A stretch of DNA of 64,000 nt from Cephalopachus bancanus (Eukaryota > Chordata > Mammalia > Primates > Tarsiidae): assembly GCA_027257055.1 (NCBI GenBank), contig JAPVLO010000180.1:1426001-1490000 (forward strand). The letters run 5' to 3'. A program made the position numbers and the translations under genes. Shown here piece by piece: positions 43,777 to 55,229 of this stretch. Every line of letters starts with the position of its first letter. The stretch's first letter is position 1. The notes beneath the pieces were generated by a model. That model had not been told where the DNA came from. It did not search any database and worked only from the letters and a program-made list of their open reading frames with translations.

Positions 43777-45730
43777 AAAGTTGATAGTTTTTTTTCTTAG
43801 TCAAAAATGAATGTTAGATTTTGTCAAATGCTATTTCTACATCTAATCAGATGATGATATTGGGGTTTTTAAGTTTGTGAATATGGTGACTTATATTGAT
43901 TTACAAATAGTAAAACCTTGCAATCCTGAGATAAATACCACTTGGTCATGATAATTAAAAATATATATATATTGTTGAAGTCTGCTGAAATTTCATTACA
44001 GTTTCGGTAGCTTGTTCATGAAGGATCTTAGTCTGTAGTTTTCTTGTAATGTCTTTGGTTTTGGTATCAGGGTAATGCTACCTCCTGGAATGGGCTGGAA
44101 CGCATTCCCTTCTCTTCAGTTTTCTGGAAAAGTTTGTGTAGAAGTTGTATAATTTATTCTTTAAATGATAAAATTCACCAGTGAGGCCATCTGGGTTGAG
44201 TATTTTATTTATGGGAAGGTTTTGACTACAAATTTGATTACCCTAATAAATATATAGCTTCTAAGTTTGTCTCTGTATTCTTTAGTTTTAGTTTCAAGGT
44301 TTTTAGAGCTCTGTTATGGGGTACATAAGAGTTTCTGATTGTTCTGTCCTCTTCCTGATGAATTGATCCTTTTGTCATTATGAATTACCTCTTTCACCTG
44401 GTAATATTTTTACTCTGAAATCCACTTTGTCTGACACTAATGTAGTTACCCTCACCTTCTTCTGATTAGTGTTAGTGTAGTATATATTTTTTATCCTTTT
44501 ATTTTCATTTATTGATTTCATTATGTTTAAAGTGGGTTTTGGTTTATAATTGGGTCTTCCTTTTTTATCCAGTCTCATAGTGTCTGACTTTTAATTATAG
44601 TATTTAGACCACTTGGGTGTAATGTGACTATTGTTGTTCAGGCTTAAAGCTGTCATCTTTCTCTTTGTTTTCTATTCTTCCCTCTCTGCTTTGTTCCATT
44701 TTGCCTCTTCTCTGGCTTCCTTTGGATTGAATATTTTTTATAGTTCCTTGTTATTCGCTTTGTTAACTTATTACCTGTAACCCTTTGCTTTGCTATTTTA
44801 AGGTTTACAGTAGCAATCTTTGATTTCATGGTCTACTTTCAAGTGACCACGTCATATATGGTAACCAAATCTTACAAGAGCACATTGACACTTCTCACCT
44901 CCTGACTGTTATGCTAATGTTGTCATACCTTTTACTTTTACGTGTGTCATAAACCCTTTATTATATTGTATATAAATGCTCGGTTTTCTTTTAAGATGCA
45001 GATATAGATGTAAATACCACTTCCAGTGCTATTATTGCTTTGTATAGATCCACATTTTTACCTGGCATCTTCCTTCTGCCTGAAGAAAGGTCTTTAACAT
45101 TTATTATTGTGTGGGTCTGCTGGTTATGATTTTTTTTTTCAGTTTTTGTGTGTCTGAAAAAGTCTTTATTTCACCTTTGTTTTTGAAAGACATTTTCAAT
45201 TGTAGAAATTCTAGGATGACAGTTTTTCCTTCAGTATTTTAAAGATACTTCTCTACTGTCTTTTTGCCCACATTATTTTTATAAGAATTCTGCTGTAATC
45301 CTTATATGTGTTGTTCTACATGTAATGTATCTCTCTCTCTCTCTGGCTGCTTTTACAATTTTGTCCTTATTATTGGTTTTGTACAATTTGATTATGATGT
45401 GTCTTGGCATACTTTCTTCAGATTTTTTGTGTTTCAGATTTGTTGAACTTCTTAGAACTGCACTTATAGTTTTTTAAAAATCAAACTTAGTAAGTTTCTG
45501 GCCTTTATTTTTTGGAATACTCTATTTCTGTTTCCAACTCCTCCTTTCCTCTGGGGACTTTAATTCCACATACGTTAAGCTGCTTGATGTTATCTCCATA
45601 GTGTACTGATGCTCTGTTCATTTTTTAAATTCTTTTTTTCTATGTGTTTCTTTTTGGATAATCTCTATTGCCATGTATTCAAATTCCCCAATTTTGGCGG
45701 GGAGGGGTGAGGAGGAAGCTCTAATCTATT

Positions 45731-46254
45731 GTTAATTTGACTCTATCCTGTATATTTTTCATCTGAAGAAGACAAAATATATGAAATAGTTTAAAGACCA
45801 CAGTTGGCTCTTATTTGTGATTCTAGAATCAGGCCTCGTTCTGTGAAATTGGGTGAGTGTTCCAGTGAGTTGAGCAGAGAGGTTGGCTTTATGGACAGAA
45901 AGGGTCCAAGGAAGCAGAACTGGGACACACAAGCGGATTAGTCATTTCAAAGTTACTTTCCATGGGAAGGTTACACAGAGGAGATTTTCTCATCATGATG
46001 GTAAAACTGGCCTGCTTGGAGAACTGGCTGTCACCTCTCTTGTTGGAAGGTGACTCCAACATCCACAGCTTGTGATGTGGGACCAGCACGAGTGACTGGG
46101 CTTTGGTCCAGTCTGTGGGGCCTTGTGCGGAAGCCAAGTGTAAACCCAGGGCCGTCTGTTCATTTTATCTATCACAGTCCTAAACATTGTAGTTTTATTT
46201 TGGCCTTCTTGTATCTTACTTTCTACATCTTAACCTTTTGAACAAGTAAAATAC
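45731..46254. mobile_element. Unassigned; possible antisense LTR
   Basis: Between two AT-rich stretches, 45800-46150 includes GGACAGAAAGGGTCCAAGGA and AAGTTACTTTCCATGGGAAG, which give the impression of an LTR seen from the opposite strand. I could not identify a family or its ends. Confidence 0.25.
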
Positions 46255-46267
46255 AGTCATAATAACT

Positions 46268-46555
46268 TTTTTTTTTTGAGTTGGAGTCTCACTCTGCCGC
46301 CCAGACTGGAGTGCAGTGACCACTCCCGGCCACTGCAACCTCGACCTGCTGGGCTCCGGTGATCCTTCCACCTCAGCCTTCCAAGTAGCTGGGACTACAG
46401 GTGTGCACTACCACACCCGGCTAAGTTTTTTGATTTATTGTAGAGATGAGGTCTTGCCAAGTTGTCAAGGAGGGTCTCAAACCCTCGGGCTCAGGCAATC
46501 CACTCACCTCGACCTCCCAAAGTACAGGATTACAGGCTGAGCCACCGAGCCCGGC
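46268..46555 (-). mobile_element. Alu SINE, derived strepsirrhine-type, with target-site duplication
   Basis: GAGTTGGAGTCTCACTCTGC, CTCCCGGCCACTGCAACCTC, CCGGTGATCCTTCCACCTC, TTTTTTGATTTATTGTAGAG and GGATTACAGGCTGAGCCACC, followed by GAGCCCGGC. TCATAATAACTTTT flanks both sides, an exact 14-base duplication, so this is one of the younger insertions. Confidence 0.96.
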
Positions 46556-46569
46556 TCATAATAACTTTT

Positions 46570-47484
46570 TAAAGATTCTTCTCTGCTGATTCGAACTTCT
46601 GGCTAGCTCTGCCTCTGTTTTGATTGATTGATTAGTTTCTCCCACCATGGGCCGTACTTTCGGACACCTTTGCCTACCTGATGATTTTCAGTTGGCTGTC
46701 AGGCCTTGTGACATGAATCCTGGATGCTGGACCTTTCTGTATTCCTTCAAATATTCTTGAGTTCTGCTCTGAGACTCAGTTAAGATACTTGAAATAGTCT
46801 GCTCCTGTTGGGTGTGTCTTCTGACTGTGGGCCTCCAACCCACAGGTGGCCGAGCACTGTGGTGAGACCTTTCCGAGTATTCTAATGGTGCTCATGGATA
46901 ATGTGACTTTTGGGTCTGGCCCACAGGAACAGCACAATTCCACTCTGTGTGCGCCGAATACTGTTCCTCCTTGTCCTGGTCACGGTTCTTTCTCTGGCCT
47001 TGGGTGTCTTCCTCCCCCATGGGCAGTGACCAGGACTCTGATGTGGGCACCAGGAGAAGCCTCCCTCTTTCCCTGAGGCTCTCTCTCTCTTCTCAGGCTC
47101 TGTCCCAGGCACGGTCACTGATTGGACTCAGCCCTGACTCTTTCAGCAGGGAGAATGTGGCACCTCAGTTTCCCCTTCCTGCTCTGTGGCCCAGAGACTC
47201 TCTCAAGACCATGACTGGGGCAGTCGTTGGGCTCACATCACGTCTTTCTCACCTATCAGATAGCCTTGTTTTTCAGTGCCTCCTGCCCCAGTGTCTTGGA
47301 AGCTGCCATGTTGTGTGTCCTGTGTGGCATTTCTGTGGTTCTGGGCAGGGGTTGTGGACTCAGTTCTTGTTTCCCCATCCTTCTGGAAGCAGACGTCTGC
47401 CCTGATCTGGCTTTTTAAAGTATCGCTTAAGGTATTCTCTTATTTTACCTTGACCGCATTCCCGTACATGAGGGTCTTTTTTGT
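46570..47484. other. Unique DNA
   Basis: No element recognised. A 152-codon plus-strand frame (46947-47405) has no identifiable domain. Confidence 0.35.
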
Positions 47485-47592
47485 TCCTACTTTATGCATT
47501 TGGAAACTGAGGCCTGGAGAAAGGAAGTGACCTTCTCAATGTCGCAAAAGGAGTCAGTAGCAAGAAGGGGACTGAGATGTTTTGAGATCCTG
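47485..47592 (-). mobile_element. MIR SINE fragment
   Basis: GCATTTGGAAACTGAGGCCT, GGAGAAAGGAAGTGACCTTC and TCAATGTCGCAAAAGGAGTC correspond to the reverse-complement MIR phrase 'gaggaaactgaggc ... gttaagtgacttgcccaaggtcac'. Confidence 0.7.
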
Positions 47593-47614
47593 ATGTAGTT
47601 GACATTGTCACACT

Positions 47615-48060
47615 TGTCACCACACCCAAGTCCGGCCACTCATTGCCCAACTCGCAAGGGATGAGAGTTGCTGGAAGGAAAAGCAGGTTTTATTCAAGAG
47701 CTGGTGACTTGAGGAGGGGGTGGACTGAAGCTGCAAAGACCACCTCACACTCTCAGGCTGGGTCAACAGGTCTTAGGAAAACTCATTGCAGGAGACACGG
47801 GAGAGGCCAGGAATAGACTGCCATCTTGCTCCAGTGGCCCATCCTAGATGAGCCCTCCCAGGTCTGGTTGGTGTGACCTTGGCTGCAGTCGGGCTGTGGA
47901 TCAACCATCTTGTGACTCCCCCTGGGCAGAGGGTCCCCACTGTCGGGACACCATTCCTGGTCTGTTTTAAGATTAGCCTCTGGAGTTCTTCAGCAAGCTT
48001 CAGATAAATGAGCATCAGATAAGCACCTTGCTGAGGAAAGGGAGGAGGTCGCAAGGAAGG
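47615..48060 (-). mobile_element. Possible ERV-type LTR, antisense
   Basis: In reverse complement it ends with AGCTCTTGAATAAAACCTGC, then CAACTCTCATCCCTTGCGAG and a possible terminal ...GGTGACA. An AATAAA followed by a CTCTC-rich segment is typical of the R-U5 end of gammaretrovirus-like LTRs. The opposite end near 48060 is not sharp, so limits and family are uncertain. Confidence 0.4.
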
Positions 48061-48149
48061 GGAAAGAAAAAGGTTTAAAAAGGGTGGATGATAAGCAGTG
48101 TCTCAAAGCAGGATTCTGGGTTCCACATTCTGCAACCCATCCCAACCTG

Positions 48150-48310
48150 CAACACCTTTGCAGTTATCCCTATCGTACCACGAGGTGATGGAAGCTCAGA
48201 AAAGTGGATGAACTTCCCCAAAGCCACACAGCGATGCACATAGCAAAGCAAGTGCGGACCCTCAGCTGGACCCACAGGCAGCAGTGCGGACCCAGGCTTC
48301 GTAATGCAGC
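48150..48310 (-). mobile_element. MIR SINE fragment
   Basis: GAAGCTCAGAAAAGTGGATG, AACTTCCCCAAAGCCACACA and GCAGTGCGGACCCAGGCTTC follow the reverse-complement MIR order. Confidence 0.7.
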
Positions 48311-48894
48311 CTCCCCATTCTGGCTGAGCATAAGTGCTCACTTCACTTTCTAAGGGCTTGCTTGTTTTTTCATTACTTGACTCCCTTAGCAAACATTTAT
48401 TGATTACCTTTTGTGTATCAGTCGCAGATTGAAGTCCTGGGCAAAAATACGGGTAAGAGCAAGTGTGGGCCCTGCTCCCGGGGTCCTTCTGTTGCAGACC
48501 AGGGCTCTAGGCATGGAGCTTTCTTCCATCTCTCATGTTTTTTCGGAGTTGTTTACCCAAACGTACCCAGGTAGCTTCTTTGATTACTGCAACTTCCCAT
48601 CCCCCCCAAGGAACTAGCAGAGCGATCAGATCTCGGGTCATGTCAGCCCTTGTGAATTCAGTCTTGGGGTTGGTGAAGGCGTCAGGAGGTCTCGAGTCCT
48701 GCCTTGGCTGACTTAGCCTTGGGGGTGGGTGAGAGGCTATGGGGGACATGTTCTGAGTAGGTTGTTCTGTGGGGGAGTGAGTTTCTTTTGGGAGTGGACA
48801 TGCTGACTTGCTCCCTGATTCCATAGTGTCAGTTCCAACACCCATTTCTTCTACTTTCTGCCTCTCATCCTGGATTGGCTCCGAGGGATAGCAA
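48311..48894. other. Mostly unique DNA
   Basis: GCAAACATTTATTGATTACC and TTTTGTGTATCAGTCGCAG at about 48390-48430 resemble an L2/MIR3 end. The rest is unassigned. Confidence 0.3.
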
Positions 48895-49325
48895 CCGACT
48901 TATTGGATTGGACTTATTGAGTAAAACTTCCGCTAGGATGGATATTAGAAAATAATACAAATAAAAGCCGTACACTAGTCTATGTGAGATAATAGGTTTG
49001 TCAGGTTTTCCAGATGTCTTACTTTTAAGCGTGTGTCGGTGTTTCAGTTCAAGCAGAAAAGAAGCTTGAGTGGGTTAATTTCCAGCTTGTCTCCCATAGA
49101 AAAATTTTCAGAAAAACAGGACGATTAGGCAATCACCGCCAGACTGGATCCAGTAAGAAAGGTTCCGAGATGATTGCGTCCTGACGGACAGTCAGCTGAG
49201 CGGGTGGGTAACTGGCTTCCCAGAAGAGGTCTTAATCTCATTAAGGTTTAGCAGAAAATTACTTAAACCTTTTATCAATGCTAATTTCTTCCCAGAAAGA
49301 GGCTGGGAATGACATCATGCGTGAA
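48895..49325. promoter_or_regulatory. Candidate AT-rich conserved-type segment
   Basis: Repeat-free and AT-rich between GC-rich flanks. It includes GGTTAATTTCCAGCTTGTC, GGTCTTAATCTCATTAAGG, AAAATTACTTAAACC and ATGCTAATTTC, that is, several TAAT/ATTA cores plus a short inverted repeat CTTAATCTCATTAAG. Texture resembles conserved non-coding DNA, but conservation is untested. Confidence 0.3.
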
Positions 49326-50225
49326 GGTCCCGCCCCTCACCAAGCTGGGACCGTGCTCCCTCGCGAGGGCCGCCTGCAAAAGGGACTGGGGCAGAGAGGC
49401 AAGTCAGTTCCACCGTGCAGATTCTGTTTGTTCCCTGTGCTCGGCCGGTGTGATGCACTGACCCTCACGTACAGCCGCGGGTGGGGGCTTCTGTCATCCC
49501 ACCTCTGCAAGGGAAGAGAGAGAGGCCCAGAGAGTCTGAGAACCTGGCTCACGGCCTCACAGCAGTGATGCTGCGAAAGGTCCAGGAGGGCATCACATGA
49601 AGTCTGGAGAAGGGAAAGCCTGTCCCCAAGGCAGGCGTTGGCAGGAGAGCAGGCTGGCAGCTGGCCCCACCCTCCTGTGCCCTGAAGCCATGCGCGGGGC
49701 TTGGGGTGCGTGGGGCTCCCTGTCTCCCACACATGTTGGGGGACTTATCTGGACGTGTGTGCCTTGACTTTGAGAGCAGCTGTCTCAAGCCAAATCATCT
49801 TGAGTCCACACAGCTGGGTTTGGGCAGAGACCCCCCCCCCACCCCGTCCACCCGGAAGCGTTCAGAGATAGAAGCCAAGGTTATGGCCAAGGCAGAAGCA
49901 GCCCGGCAGGTTGCACGGGGGGGATGGGAGCGCCCGGGCAGTCACAACCCCAGCCCGAGTGTCCCTTTGGTGGGTGGGTCTGGTCAGCACATGTCAGTGT
50001 CATCACCTTTAAGGGTCACAGCAGGGAATGTTACCATGCTAGGGGGAAGGGTCCACTGCCATGGTGTAAAAAAAGGAAGACCATGGGTTCCTGCAGGCAC
50101 CGATCAGTAGGACGCCAAGCCCGGGGGACCTGTGGGGATCTGACCCACCAGGAAACGCAGGTGCTTTGGGGTGAACCTTTAAGAGCAGGTGTTTCTTGGG
50201 CCGCCTATAAAATTGCACTCGCCTC
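49326..50225. other. Unique GC-rich DNA
   Basis: Nothing assigned. A C-run (CCCCCCCCC) occurs at about 49830. Confidence 0.35.
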
Positions 50226-50227
50226 AT

Positions 50228-50350
50228 CCAGCTCTTGTGTTAATCTGACACACCATCTCCCCCAGGTGTGTGTGTGCTGGGTGCTGTGTGCGTCCAACTC
50301 TTGTGTTAATCATACACACCATCTCCCTTGTGTGTGCTGTGTGCTGTCTG
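50228..50350. repeat. Two-copy tandem duplication, period 66 bp
   Basis: CTCTTGTGTTAATC followed by ACACACCATCTCCC starts at 50232 and again at 50298. Each copy is followed by GTGTGTGCTG-like words. Confidence 0.9.
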
Positions 50351-50384
50351 GTGCACGCCTGCTGTTTCGTATTCTGCTTATTTT

Positions 50385-50940
50385 CCGTGGCCCACGGATC
50401 CTAAACTTTCCTCATGTTTCTGCATAATTATCATTGTAATGGCCACCTAATAGTCCATTGTACAGAGGGTCTGTAATTTATTACCCCATTCCCCTTAATG
50501 TTGGCCTTTTGTGTGTGTTCGGTTTCGGGCATTTATGGATAACACCGCAGCAAGCATCCCTTTGCCAGTCGCTTCCTGCATCTGGTGAATTTCCACAGGA
50601 ATAATTCCTAGTCGAGGAATGACTGCTGAGGAGCACGGTGTGTGTATGGTCCGTTCTCGCTGTGGCTGGATTGCTTTGCCAAAATCCTCTTTAATACAGT
50701 GTCATCACTCCGGCATGAATCGCCTGCCTGGTTTTATCTTGCCTCTGAAAGCAGTTAACAAAAGTACTTCTTTTCTAATTTGACAGGTAAAATAGTGTCC
50801 TAATTTGCTTAGATTTACATTCCTTTGTTTACCAATGAGATGCTGGTTTATCCCTGTGTTTCCTTATATTGTATATAATTTTCTATGGGTCATCAGCTGT
50901 GCTACAGTCTTGGTGTCTTTCTTATAAATTTCAGCAGACT
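50385..50940 (-). mobile_element. L1 remnant, antisense 3' part
   Basis: ACCTAATAGTCCATTGTACA, CGGGCATTTATGGATAACAC, CAGGAATAATTCCTAGTCGA and GGAATGACTGCTGAGGAGC, later TGCTTAGATTTACATTCCT and CCAATGAGATGCTGG. They are complements of the L1 3' passage 'attccattgtatgg ... ctattacaaacaatgc ... cctagaagtggaattgctgg'. Confidence 0.75.
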
Positions 50941-51068
50941 CTCTGTGGGTTGCAGCCATGACTCAGCTCTGTCCTGTTGACTCAGAGACTCACTCCAGTT
51001 TGTGGTCCTTCTTGGTTTTCATTCTCAAGATAGAGACGCTCTGTGCAGTTATGCACAGGGTTGCTCAG

Positions 51069-51104
51069 TCTCTCTCTCTCTGTCTCTCTCTCTCTCTCTC
51101 TCTT
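51069..51104. repeat. (TC)n microsatellite adjoining an Alu tail
   Basis: TCTCTCTCTCTCTGTCTCTC and further TC units immediately precede the T-rich tail of the Alu at 51105, a common origin of microsatellites from Alu tails. Confidence 0.95.
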
Positions 51105-51395
51105 TTCTTTTGAGTTGATTCTCACTCTGTCACCCAGGCTAGAGTGCAGTGGCATGCTCACGACCACCGCAGCCTCAACCTGCTGGGCCAGGCAATCCTT
51201 CTACCTCAGCCTTCCAAGTAGCCGGAACTGTGATCACTCACCACCACACCTGGCTAATTTTATTTATTTATTTTTATTGTAGAGATGAGGTCTAGCCAAA
51301 TTGCCCAGGCAGGTCTCCAACCCCTGGATTCAGGCAGTCCTCATGCCTCCACCTCCCAAAGTGCTGGGATGAGAGATGTGAGCCACAACGCCTGG
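51105..51395 (-). mobile_element. Alu SINE, derived type
   Basis: GAGTTGATTCTCACTCTGTC, CAGCCTCAACCTGCTGGGCC, TTCCAAGTAGCCGGAACTGT, TTATTTTTATTGTAGAGATG and GGATGAGAGATGTGAGCCAC. Confidence 0.93.
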
Positions 51396-52074
51396 GGGAG
51401 GAATTCTTAGTCTCTTGACCTGTGAGTGCTTTTTACATTTTTGAAGAAGAGAAAGTAATTCTTCTGTGCATCTCACAAGTGTCTTATGTTCCCTTCAATC
51501 ATTTACTCGACACAGGGTTGCCCAGTGCTTTTCGGGGACTAGAGACCCTTCTGGGCTCCGAGGACCCCATTCCCATCTCCTTTGGTACTGTGTTCTGGCA
51601 AGAGGAGGGGTGATGAGCAGATACACAGCCCACATGTCCGTAGCTGTAAACCCTGTAAAGAAAAACCTAAGAGAGCTGGGGACAGAGAGTCACCAGGGAG
51701 CAGCTTCATGCCTGGGAGAGACCAGCCCAAAGCGACACTGAAGGCAGAGAAGATAGGCCCTCCTAAAAGGTGTCATTTCAGCAGAGACCTGAATGAGGAG
51801 ACAGAGGGGCCGGCAGGTATAGAGCCCCGAGGTGGGGATGCATGTGGCGCGTTGAGAAGCAGGGAGGCCATGTGTTTGGGGTGGCAGGGATGAGGGAGAG
51901 GATAGGAGGAAACAACAGGGCTGTCACTGGCGGATGGGCTAGGGATGCTGGGTGTCATCTGAGGGCGATGGTGGGGACGGGCGTCTCACTCACAGACACT
52001 GTCATCACCCGGCTTCCTGGCTGACCTGACTTCCCAGATGTGTCATCATGGCACAGACAGGAGATGCTCTCATC
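51396..52074. other. Unique DNA
   Basis: No element recognised. Confidence 0.3.
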
Positions 52075-52665
52075 TCTTCCTTTTCAATATTTATTTCCTC
52101 ATGATGGCTTTACCTCTCATTTTTTTGGCAAGATTTTTCTTTTTTTTTTTGAGTTGGAGTCTCACTCTGTCAACCAGACTGGAGTGCAGTGACCACTTCC
52201 GGCCACCGCAGCCTCGACCTGCCGGGCTCCGGCGATCCTTCCGCCTCAGCCTTCCAAGTAACCGGAATTACAGGCATGCGCTATCACGCCTGGCTGATAT
52301 TTTGATTTATTGTAGCGATGAGGTCTTGCTGCCCAGGCGGGTCTCGAACCCACAGGCTCAGGCAATCCACTCACCTCAGCCTCCCAAAGGCGCGGGATTA
52401 CAGGCTGAGCCACCGAGCCTGGCTAGGAATTTTCAAAGCAATGTTAAATCACTGTATTTTTATTAACGACTTCAGTGACATGACAGGTGTCTCTGTGTCC
52501 TGCTCTTAGAGGAATTGTCACTGTTTCTGTCTAAATGTGGAGGCCCTTTGGTATCAACAAGAATTCTCCCTGAGTCTAGTTCCTAAGTTTTCATCTGGGA
52601 TGGCTGGTGAATTCTATCAAGTGCCTCTCAAGTGGGCGTTAAGATGATCGAGACGCCTTTCCTGT
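52075..52665 (-). mobile_element. Possible L1 remnant, antisense, split by an Alu
   Basis: GATGGCTTTACCTCTCATTT before the Alu and GGCTGGTGAATTCTATCAAG, TGCCTCTCAAGTGGGCGTTA and AGATGATCGAGACG after it. The last words parallel the L1 phrase 'tggattttgtcaaatgctttttctgcatctattgagatgatca'. Strongly diverged. Confidence 0.4.
52139..52424 (-). mobile_element. Alu SINE, derived strepsirrhine-type
   Basis: GAGTTGGAGTCTCACTCTGT, GGCCACCGCAGCCTCGACCT, CCGGGCTCCGGCGATCCTTC, TTTTGATTTATTGTAGCGAT, CTCCCAAAGGCGCGGGATTA and CAGGCTGAGCCACCGAGCCT. CCAAG of the right arm is deleted (GGTCTTGCTGCCCAGG), a deletion also seen at 53975. Confidence 0.96.
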
Positions 52666-53754
52666 TTAGCGTCTGGGCACAGCATATTCGAGAGCCTCTT
52701 GTGTGGAGCTGGGCTGGCCTGCAGCCTGGGGTTCCGCTTTGTCAGGACATAACGCTGATGATTGTTGAACACCACTGTCCTGTCAGTGCTCGTTGCCAAC
52801 TCAGCCCAGACCCCCCTTTCTGCCTTGGTCCCATCCTGACTGCGGTTCAGGGAGTCCTAGGCAGAGATGGCCTAGGGGGCCGGGTTGTGCGCGTTGGGGG
52901 CAGGAGGCATCAAAGCCCCTGATGATTGTGTCACGGCCCGTAACCTCAAGCTAGATGCAGCATCTCACCCTTCCTCTTATCAGAGTCTTGGCTTTTACCA
53001 GGGTTTAAAGAGTCAATTCAGTAACGCTGATGGCAGAAAGTAACAGTCCTCTCCTGCCCTCCTCCTGTTCAATTTTCCAGAGACAACTGCTTTTTCCTTT
53101 TCCAGCAGTTTTGTTAAACCTCAGCTTCCCCATTTGTATGCATCAGGCCTTAAGAGCTGCCCTTTGTACTGCTGTTTTGGGTCTTGTTATGTACTGACTT
53201 CCTACTGGGGATGACTGGCGAGCCCCTGCTGCCACTCGTGCCCCTGAAGCCCACGCATTTCGGAGCCCATCCTTAGGCTTCCTGTGATCCACTCCTAGGC
53301 GGTGTTTCTGGGATGTGGTGATGAAAATGGACGTGGCCATGCCTGAGCTGTATCACTACCCCCCCCCACCCCCACCCCAGGTACAGCTTTTTGCTTCTGG
53401 AGTTCATAATCGTCCTGGTTTTCGTCTGCCTTTTGTTTGCTTCATTTTCTGTGTCTTGTCTGTTGATTCAGCCCCCAGCATCCTCTTCATTGAGTAAATA
53501 CCCCCAAGTCCCTTCAGAGCCGAGCCGGTCCTTCTCATGTCCTTGCTGAAGTCTCTCTGGAGGCATCCAAGCTGCCCTGGCCTGGGTCCTCCCTGGCCCC
53601 AGCTGTCGGCCTGGACCCGCCATCACAGTGCTCTGAAGCACCCCTCCCGACTGTTCCTGAACCTTGTCCTTTGTGGCTTACCTCTTGTTTTAATGGGGTA
53701 CACCCCCTAGTCACCTCACAAGGAGACACACTGGATACGCCTCCTTCTCTCTCC
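52666..53754. other. Unique DNA
   Basis: No element recognised. A C-rich run (CCCCCCCCACCCCCACCCC) lies at about 53360. Confidence 0.35.
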
Positions 53755-54345
53755 CCTCTTCCCTTTTTTATTAAAAGTTGTTTCACCTTAAACATGTCAT
53801 GTAGAAAAGTGTGTAACATTTGTCTGTGTGGTTTCACAAATGGTCATAATACAGACACCCATGTACCCACCACCCACTTCAAGAAAAACAACCTCATCTG
53901 AAGCACTAGAAACGCCATCCCCCAAGAGACAATCATTATTCTTATTTTTATGGTGACAGTTTCCATGCTTTTCTTTTTTTTTTCTTTTTTCTTTTTTTGA
54001 GTTGGCATCTCACTCTGTCGCCCAGACTGGAGTGCAGTGGCTGCTCCCCGGCCACCGCAGCCTCGACCTGCTGGTCTCCGGCGATCCTTCCGCCTCAGCC
54101 TTCCCAGTAGCCGGAATTACAGGCATGCACTACCATGCCCGGCTGATTTTTTGATTTATTGTAGAGATGAGGTCTCGCTGCCCAGGCGGGTCTTGAACCC
54201 GCGGGTTCAGGCAATCCACTCACCTCAGCCTCCCCAAAAGCGTGGGATTACAGGCTGAGCCACCGAGCCCAGTCATGCTTTTCTATTATCAACGGTGTTG
54301 TCATTCTTATCATTGAGGTTAGCTTGGTTTTGAACCTAGTAAAAA
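53755..54345 (-). mobile_element. L1 3'-UTR remnant, antisense, split by an Alu
   Basis: AAGTGTGTAACATTTGTCTG, CACCCATGTACCCACCACCC and ACTTCAAGAAAAACAACCTC precede the Alu, with TTCTATTATCAACGGTG after it. These match the 'acacccatgtaaccagcacccagatcaagaaacag' passage of old L1 3' ends, as also seen near 20040-20160. Confidence 0.65.
53975..54272 (-). mobile_element. Alu SINE, derived strepsirrhine-type, with target-site duplication
   Basis: GAGTTGGCATCTCACTCTGT, GCTCCCCGGCCACCGCAGCC, CCGGCGATCCTTCCGCCTC, TTTTTGATTTATTGTAGAGA and GATTACAGGCTGAGCCACCG. CATGCTTTTCT occurs on both flanks. Shares the CCAAG deletion (GGTCTCGCTGCCCAGG) with the copy at 52139, suggesting a common source subfamily. 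Confidence 0.96.
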
Positions 54346-55229
54346 TGGAATTAGGTGTTCTTGCTTCTTGCTCAACCTGGTGCTTGTAAGAGTCATGCGT
54401 GTTGTTGTGTGAACTTCAAGTCAGCACACTGCTCCCCTCCCCACCCCAGGCAGCACCCCCATAATGGCGAGGCTCTCCCAGCTCCCCATTCTGGCCCCAG
54501 CAAGGCCCCCCTTGCCTCCATTCCTAGGGGTCGCAGCATCCCTGTTGAGGGTCTGTGGCTGCCCCTGTTGGAGTCTCATCCTCCTAACACGTCTGTCACG
54601 AATTCCCCACATCAGGTTCCCTCTGGGCCGTGGGGATTTGTTTTTCTGCCTGGTTGTGACTGAAACAGGCTCTCTGGGCCAAACTTTCCAGGCAAGGAGC
54701 TGTCCAACTCTGGTGGCACATGGGCTATTTCTGCAGCTGCTAACCCTCACGGTTCACAGACCCGCCTGCTCTTCCTATGAGGCTGGTCTCCTCCCCCAAC
54801 CCCTATCCGGCTCAAGCAGCTCTGCTTGTTGAAGCCCCCCCTCCACAGTAACACTCTGTTCAGATTTCAAAGCCTGATTCGGGTGTCGTTTCTTCCATGA
54901 AGTCTTCCTCCAGCTCAAACAAAATCTCTGAACCTCTCTTGCCTGAGGCTGGAGAGGGTTTTAGGTGGTGCCTTTGTTGATGTCTTGAACTATAAGTTTA
55001 TCTGTGTTCCTAGAGGTCATTTGCCTAATCAACAGAGATTTATTGAGCCCTTTTCATGGGAAAAACTTTGCCCCAAATTTGTGAGTGGGTATCCATTTAT
55101 GAGCTTAAAAGGCTTCTGGAAGAGTTGGCATTGGCCTTACACCACAGGGTTAACTTGGATTTCCTGCTGGAATCGAGAGAAACTTAGTCACAGGGAATGA
55201 GTTGGGTGGGAAGAATGGGAAAATGTAGA
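54346..55229. other. Unique DNA
   Basis: No element recognised. The segment has a GC-rich, C-biased first half and a more AT-rich second half. Confidence 0.35.
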
